This document shows, piece after piece, positions 5,379 through 8,408 of a DNA stretch of 8,408 nucleotides. The DNA is from Phascolarctobacterium_B sp045598345. GTDB lineage: Bacteria; Bacillota; Negativicutes; Acidaminococcales; Acidaminococcaceae. Position numbers and translations under genes: made by a program. The first letter of the stretch is position 1, and each line of letters begins with the position of its first letter. The stretch is taken from the NCBI GenBank assembly GCA_045598345.1, contig JAZLLX010000059.1, positions 1 through 8,408 of the forward strand. The letters are read 5' to 3'. The notes below the pieces were generated by a model, which saw nothing but the letters and a program-made list of their open reading frames with translations, had not been told where the DNA came from and searched no databases.

Positions 5379-5394
5379 TAAACCGCCACAAATA

Positions 5395-5403
5395 TGCTAT
5401 AAT
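5395..5403 (+). promoter_or_regulatory. Extended -10 promoter of the radical SAM gene
   Basis: TGCTATAAT on the plus strand. The expected start of transcription is near 5410, which places the first in-frame ATG (5407) upstream of the transcript and argues for the ATG at 5473 as the real start. It is the mirror image of the rsmD -10. Confidence 0.68.
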
Positions 5404-5472
5404 ATTATGCAACTAAAACTCTTTATGATTGTAATCGGTATCATTACTAATTATTCATTATTCATTAAAAAC

Positions 5473-6348
5473 ATGGAATGTTTTTTATGTCCCCACCGTT
5501 GTGGGGCAGATAGGGAAAACGGAATATTCGGCTCCTGCGACATGGGTGTCTTGCCCGTAGTGGCAAGAGCCCACCTGCACCAATGGGAAGAGCCCGTCAT
5601 TAGCGGAACAAGAGGCAGTGGCACAGTTTTCTTCAGCGGGTGCAATCTTCATTGTGTCTATTGCCAAAACTATGACATCAGCCATAAAAATTTTGGCAAG
5701 GAGATTAGTGTTGAACGCCTGCGGGAAATCTATTTGGAACTGATTGGGCAAGGCGCCCACAATATCAATTTGGTAACCCCAACCCACTTTACAGACAGCA
5801 TTTTGAAATCCCTGTCCGAGCCATTGGGCGTGCCTGTGGTATGGAACACCAGCGGTTTTGAAGTGCCAAGTACCTTAAAAAAATTGCAAGGTAAAGTGCA
5901 AATATATTTGCCTGACTTAAAATATAGTGATGACCTGGCAGCCATAAAATACAGCAACGCCTATGACTATTTTCGCATCACCACAACTGCCATTAAAGAA
6001 ATGTACAGGCAGGTGGGTGATTATGAAATCAATGCGGACGGCTTGATGACCAAAGGCGTTATTATCCGTCATTTGCTTTTACCGGGACGTTTGGAAGACA
6101 CCAAAAAAATCATTGATTGGGTTGCCGCCAATTTCCAGCCGGGGCAAGTTATGTTCAGTTTAATGCACCAATACATCCCCTGTGGCAGGGCGGCAGAATA
6201 CCCCGAACTTAACCGCACTGTCACCCAAGAAGAATACGAACAAGCGGAACTGTACCTTATGGAAAGTTCCATTGAAGACGGCTTTGTGCAGGAGGAAACT
6301 TCCGCCGACAAAAACTTCGTTCCCATCTGGGATTTGACAGGGGTGTAA
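5473..6348 (+). CDS. Radical SAM protein of the PflX/COG1313 type
   Basis: A 291-residue radical S-adenosylmethionine enzyme. It begins MECFLCPHRCGADR with Cys at residues 3, 6, 10 and 22, the small N-terminal cysteine motif typical of COG1313 proteins. The radical SAM cluster motif CxxxCxxC (C57, C61, C64 in SGCNLHCVYCQNYDIS) would hold a 4Fe-4S cluster that cleaves SAM. PTHFTD (103-108), WNTSGFE (124-130), the YLPDLKY strand (145-151) and LLLPGRLED (211-219) fit the partial TIM barrel. It resembles pyruvate formate-lyase activating enzymes, but family members are not known to me to activate a defined partner; the substrate is unknown. An in-frame ATG at 5407 would add 22 residues but lies between the -10 box and the expected transcript start. 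No Shine-Dalgarno is visible at 5473, and the leader is AT-rich and resembles the ATTACTAATTATTCATTA words of the repeat flanks. Confidence 0.9.
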   Translation: MECFLCPHRCGADRENGIFGSCDMGVLPVVARAHLHQWEEPVISGTRGSGTVFFSGCNLHCVYCQNYDISHKNFGKEISVERLREIYLELIGQGAHNINLVTPTHFTDSILKSLSEPLGVPVVWNTSGFEVPSTLKKLQGKVQIYLPDLKYSDDLAAIKYSNAYDYFRITTTAIKEMYRQVGDYEINADGLMTKGVIIRHLLLPGRLEDTKKIIDWVAANFQPGQVMFSLMHQYIPCGRAAEYPELNRTVTQEEYEQAELYLMESSIEDGFVQEETSADKNFVPIWDLTGV

Positions 6349-6568
6349 TATAATGCGTAATTCGCAATGCGTAATAGTAACAATAAATGTCAAAGAACAA
6401 AGAGCAAAGACCAAATATGGTAAAATGTTCCTTTGATTAAATTTTGGAAAGTTGGCATAGTGCGAATGTAACCCTCTCCCCGGGGAGAGGGAATTAAAGG
6501 GTGTGGGGAAAAGTACGACAAAAAACAAACAACTGAAAATAAAAAACATAAAATAATTAAAATTTATC
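6349..6568 (+). repeat. Repeat unit A6 between the radical SAM gene and purH
   Basis: Directly after the radical SAM stop codon comes an AT-rich tract (GCGTAATTCGCAATGCGTAA, then CAAAGAACAAAGAGCAAAGA), then the terminal motif at 6419-6439, GTTGGCATAGTGCGAATGTAA, the perfect 20-bp palindrome at 6472-6491 (arms CCCTCTCCCC/GGGGAGAGGG), GGGTGTGGGG and AAAAGTACGAC to about 6520. The rest to 6568 is A-rich. It is the only repeat unit here lying between two genes read in the same direction. I see no convincing separate purH promoter; weak A/T-rich -10 candidates lie near 6549. Confidence 0.8.
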
Positions 6569-6574
6569 AGGAGG
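6569..6574 (+). promoter_or_regulatory. Shine-Dalgarno site of purH
   Basis: AGGAGG nine bases before the ATG at 6584; it fixes the start codon. Confidence 0.85.
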
Positions 6575-6583
6575 AAAAAAACT

Positions 6584-7756
6584 ATGAACGAATTAACCCT
6601 AAAGTATGGCATGAATCCTAATATGAAAAAAGCAAGGATTTTTATGCAAAAGGGGGAACTCCCCATTGAGGTCTTGAACGGCAGACCGGGATTTATCAAC
6701 TTTTTGGATGCCTTCAATTCCTGGCAATTAGTCAAGGAACTGAAAGCAGCAACAGGTCTTCCCGCCGCCGCTTCCTTCAAACATGTCAGTCCTGCAGGTG
6801 CCGCTGTGGCCGTGCCTATGGACGATGTTCTGAAAAAAATCTATTATGTGGATGACTTGAAATTAAGTCCCCTTGCCACTGCCTACGCCCGGGCCCGTGG
6901 AGCGGATCGCATGAGTTCCTATGGGGATTTTGTGGCTTTAAGTGAAACCTGCGATGCGGAAACCGCCACCATGTTGGCAAGGGAAGTTTCTGACGGTGTC
7001 ATTGCCCCCGGCTACACGGACGAGGCCTTGGCAATTTTGAAAACCAAACGCAAAGGCACTTACAATGTGGTTAAGATTGACCCCAACTATGTGCCGGAAT
7101 TGGTGGAACACAAGGATGTTTTCGGTATCACTTTTGAGCAGGACAGGAACAATGCGAAGATTGACGCTTCCCTCTTGGAAAACCGACCCACCAAAAACAA
7201 AAATCTTCCTGCTGATGCGATGCGGGATTTGCTCATCAGTTTAATCGTGTTGAAATACACCCAGTCCAATTCTGTGTGCTATGTCAAAGGCGGGCAGGCC
7301 ATCGGCATTGGTGCCGGTCAGCAGAGCAGGGTACATTGTACCCGCCTTGCCGGCAACAAGGCAGACAACTGGTGGCTCCGTCAAAATCCCAAAGTTTTGG
7401 CTCTTCCTTTCAAAGACGATATCCGCCGTCCCGACCGGGACAACACCATTGATGTATATATTAGTGAAGATTGGGACGATGTATTGCGTGAAGGCACTTG
7501 GCAACAATTCTTTACCACGAAGCCCGAACCCTTGACCCGTGAGGAAAAGAAAGCATGGCTTAAAGAGTTACACGGTGTTTCCTTAGGCAGTGATGCCTTC
7601 TTCCCCTTTGGTGACAATATTGAACGGGCTCACCGCAGCGGGGTTGAATACATTGCCCAGGCCGGCGGCAGCATCCGTGATGACAATGTCATTGAAACCT
7701 GCGACAAATACAACATCGCTATGGCAATGACTGGTTTAAGATTATTCCACCACTAA
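6584..7756 (+). CDS. purH: AICAR formyltransferase, single-domain form
   Basis: Phosphoribosylaminoimidazolecarboxamide (AICAR) formyltransferase transfers a formyl group from 10-formyl-tetrahydrofolate to AICAR, the penultimate step of IMP synthesis. Ordinary PurH is a fusion of about 510-530 residues with an N-terminal IMP cyclohydrolase (MGS-like) domain. This 390-residue protein starts directly with LKYGMNPNMKKARIFM (6-21) and so holds only the transformylase half. The catalytic Lys-His pair is K66-H67 in SFKHVSPAGAA. Other marks are SNSVCYVKGGQ (228-238), IGIGAGQQSR (240-249), SDAFFPFGDN (336-345) and AQAGGSIRDDNVI (358-370), all where the family has them. No IMP cyclohydrolase is visible in the window, so that activity must lie elsewhere. 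It is followed by a strong terminator and has no partner gene downstream; read-through from the radical SAM gene is possible. Confidence 0.95.
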   Translation: MNELTLKYGMNPNMKKARIFMQKGELPIEVLNGRPGFINFLDAFNSWQLVKELKAATGLPAAASFKHVSPAGAAVAVPMDDVLKKIYYVDDLKLSPLATAYARARGADRMSSYGDFVALSETCDAETATMLAREVSDGVIAPGYTDEALAILKTKRKGTYNVVKIDPNYVPELVEHKDVFGITFEQDRNNAKIDASLLENRPTKNKNLPADAMRDLLISLIVLKYTQSNSVCYVKGGQAIGIGAGQQSRVHCTRLAGNKADNWWLRQNPKVLALPFKDDIRRPDRDNTIDVYISEDWDDVLREGTWQQFFTTKPEPLTREEKKAWLKELHGVSLGSDAFFPFGDNIERAHRSGVEYIAQAGGSIRDDNVIETCDKYNIAMAMTGLRLFHH

Positions 7757-7771
7757 TTAAAAATAGCAAAC

Positions 7772-7802
7772 AAAAAAGGAGTTGCCTCGGCAACTCCTTT
7801 TT
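7772..7802 (+). terminator. Rho-independent terminator of purH
   Basis: A-run, then stem GGAGTTGC (7778-7785)/GCAACTCC (7790-7797) with a 4-nt loop, then five T. It starts 15 bases after the stop codon. The flanking A and T runs would let it also act from the other strand. Confidence 0.92.
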
Positions 7803-7850
7803 GTTATGCCGTGTTTAGTTAGAAGTTAAAAGTTATAAGTTAGAAATTAT

Positions 7851-8067
7851 GGTAATATGTTCCTGTGATTATATCAGGATAAAGGAATAAGGAATCAGGA
7901 TTTAGGGAAAGTCCGCTGAATGCGAACTTTTTTTCCGCCCAGGCGTGGGCGGGGTGGATTGCCTATAGGAACACAGACAGGCAAGACGGGGTGGGTCGCT
8001 CTCCCCGACTGAACCAATAAACTTAACATAATGCTAACTATTGCTATAATCACCGGAACATTTTACC
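7851..8067. repeat. Composite element C3 bounded by inverted terminal motifs
   Basis: The terminal motif (7851-7871) is followed by AAGTCCGCTGAATGCGAAC, a hairpin CCGCCC (7935-7940)/GGGCGG (7947-7952), and the stem TTGCCT (7959-7964)/AGGCAA (7979-7984) around the conserved ATAGGAACACAGA loop. ATAATGCTAACTATTGC and the inverted terminal motif (8047-8067) follow. The right half has no clear hairpin body. Confidence 0.72.
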
Positions 8068-8116
8068 ATATTTGTTCTTTATTCTTTGACATTTATTCCT
8101 TGATAAAGTATCTACC

Positions 8117-8246
8117 TAATTGCTCACCCCACCACCAAAAAGCGTCTATCGCCGCTTTTCGGTCCCCCGCCCCTTTAGAGGCGGACGAGAGTTCGCATAA
8201 CCCCACACACCTGAAACCCAATATATAATCACCGGAACATCCTACC
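8117..8246 (-). repeat. Repeat unit D4
   Basis: Same conserved flanks as D1 and D3 (AATTGCTCACCCCACCACC, GGTCCCCCGCCCC, GTTCGCATAACCCC). The variable stem is AAAAGCG (8138-8144)/CGCTTTT (8153-8159). The next hairpin has changed from CCGCCC/GGGCGG to CCGCC/GGCGG. The terminal motif is at 8226-8246. Confidence 0.8.
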
Positions 8247-8326
8247 TTCATTTCACATTTCACAATTCACATTTTTAATTCAATTTCTGGAACATCCTAC
8301 CATAATTACTCATTACTAATTACTCA

Positions 8327-8408
8327 TTACTCATTATTCTTTTGAAATTCCACCATAAACTTTGCCAACGCTTCGCATGCCTCAACCGATACTGCATTAT
8401 AGGTTGAC
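8327..8408 (-). CDS. Unrecognised protein, C-terminal 26 residues only
   Basis: On the minus strand an open frame enters at 8408 and ends with TAA at 8329-8327. It reads STYNAVSVEACEALAKFM and ends VEFQKNNE. The composition is protein-like (an amphipathic helix) and the frame ends exactly where the AT-rich repeat tract begins. The last residues and the stop codon are spelled by TTACTCATTATTC-type repeat words. The family cannot be told from this fragment. It converges on purH, with repeat cluster 4 between the two. Confidence 0.5.
   Translation of the reverse strand, partial: STYNAVSVEACEALAKFMVEFQKNNE

Larger units (their letters stand above)
7803..8326. repeat. Repeat cluster 4 between convergent genes
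   Basis: About 520 bp without a gene, from the purH terminator to the stop codon of the minus-strand gene at the window end. It holds one plus-oriented terminal motif (7851-7871), two clear minus-oriented ones (8047-8067, 8226-8246) and a degenerate third (8281-8301). Bodies are type C (forward) and D (reverse). Flanking words occur in the same order as at the right end of cluster 2: TTCACAATTCAC type, then TTACTCATTACTAATT type. Confidence 0.83.

Noticed and set aside
5407..5472. A 22-residue N-terminal extension of the radical SAM protein from ATG 5407
   Set aside because: This ATG lies between the -10 box and the expected transcript start, and the family's cysteine-rich start MxCxLCPxxC begins at 5473.
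6160..6780. A 206-codon minus-strand open frame
   Set aside because: It runs antisense over the end of the radical SAM gene, repeat unit A6 and the start of purH, and is low-complexity where it crosses the repeat.
8031..8228. A 65-codon plus-strand open frame
   Set aside because: It is composed of terminal motif and type D repeat sequence, with no ribosome binding site.

Overview
The window looks like a piece of a Bacillota chromosome, possibly Negativicutes or a related anaerobe. Supporting signs are strong AGGAGG ribosome binding sites, TTGACA/TATAAT promoters, TmcAL (a largely Firmicutes enzyme), a stand-alone AICAR transformylase, and the grouping of rsmD, coaD, tmcAL and rpmF, which are also near neighbours in the Bacillus subtilis ylb cluster. 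The lineage call is inference.

Layout: (1) 1-110, the 5' end of an unrecognised minus-strand gene with its own promoter. (2) 361-1290, a dense cluster of hairpin repeats. (3) rpmF (minus) and tmcAL (plus), divergent, with promoters whose -35 boxes overlap on opposite strands. (4) 2729-3670, a second repeat cluster lying between convergent genes. (5) A compact minus-strand operon rsmD-coaD-coiled-coil gene, with ATGA and 8-bp overlaps, closed by a strong terminator. (6) A plus-strand radical SAM protein (PflX/COG1313-like), divergent from rsmD across a mirror-symmetric double promoter. (7) A lone repeat unit at about 6349-6520. (8) A single-domain AICAR formyltransferase (purH C-terminal half) with a terminator. 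(9) 7803-8326, a fourth repeat cluster running into the stop codon of an unrecognised minus-strand gene that continues past the window end.

The genes are housekeeping: ribosome (bL32, 16S rRNA methylation, tRNA-Met acetylation), CoA synthesis, purine synthesis and one radical enzyme. The unusual content is the intergenic DNA. About 2.6 kb, nearly a third of the window, is one modular repeat superfamily. Sixteen copies of a terminal motif (GGTR, two free bases, ATGTTCC, two free bases, TGATTA) are combined with five body types (A-E below), each built from one or more GC-rich hairpins. Plus-oriented copies always lie on the left of a cluster and minus-oriented copies on the right. The outer flanks are quasi-periodic AT-rich words. 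In several body types the hairpin arms differ between copies yet stay complementary, which points to conservation of structure rather than sequence. No transposase is present in the window, so the elements would be non-autonomous.

Body types: A = CCCTCTCC/GGAGAGGG hairpin followed by GGGTGTGGGG; B = GCCCCC/GGGGGC hairpin plus CAGTTGC-GTA-GCAACTG; C = CCCCGC/GCGGGG-type hairpin plus a stem closing the loop ATAGGAACACAGA; D = variable stem plus CCGCCC/GGGCGG plus GGGTT/AACCC; E = two stems, CTTGCC/GGCAAG and GCAAAGC/GCTTTGC.
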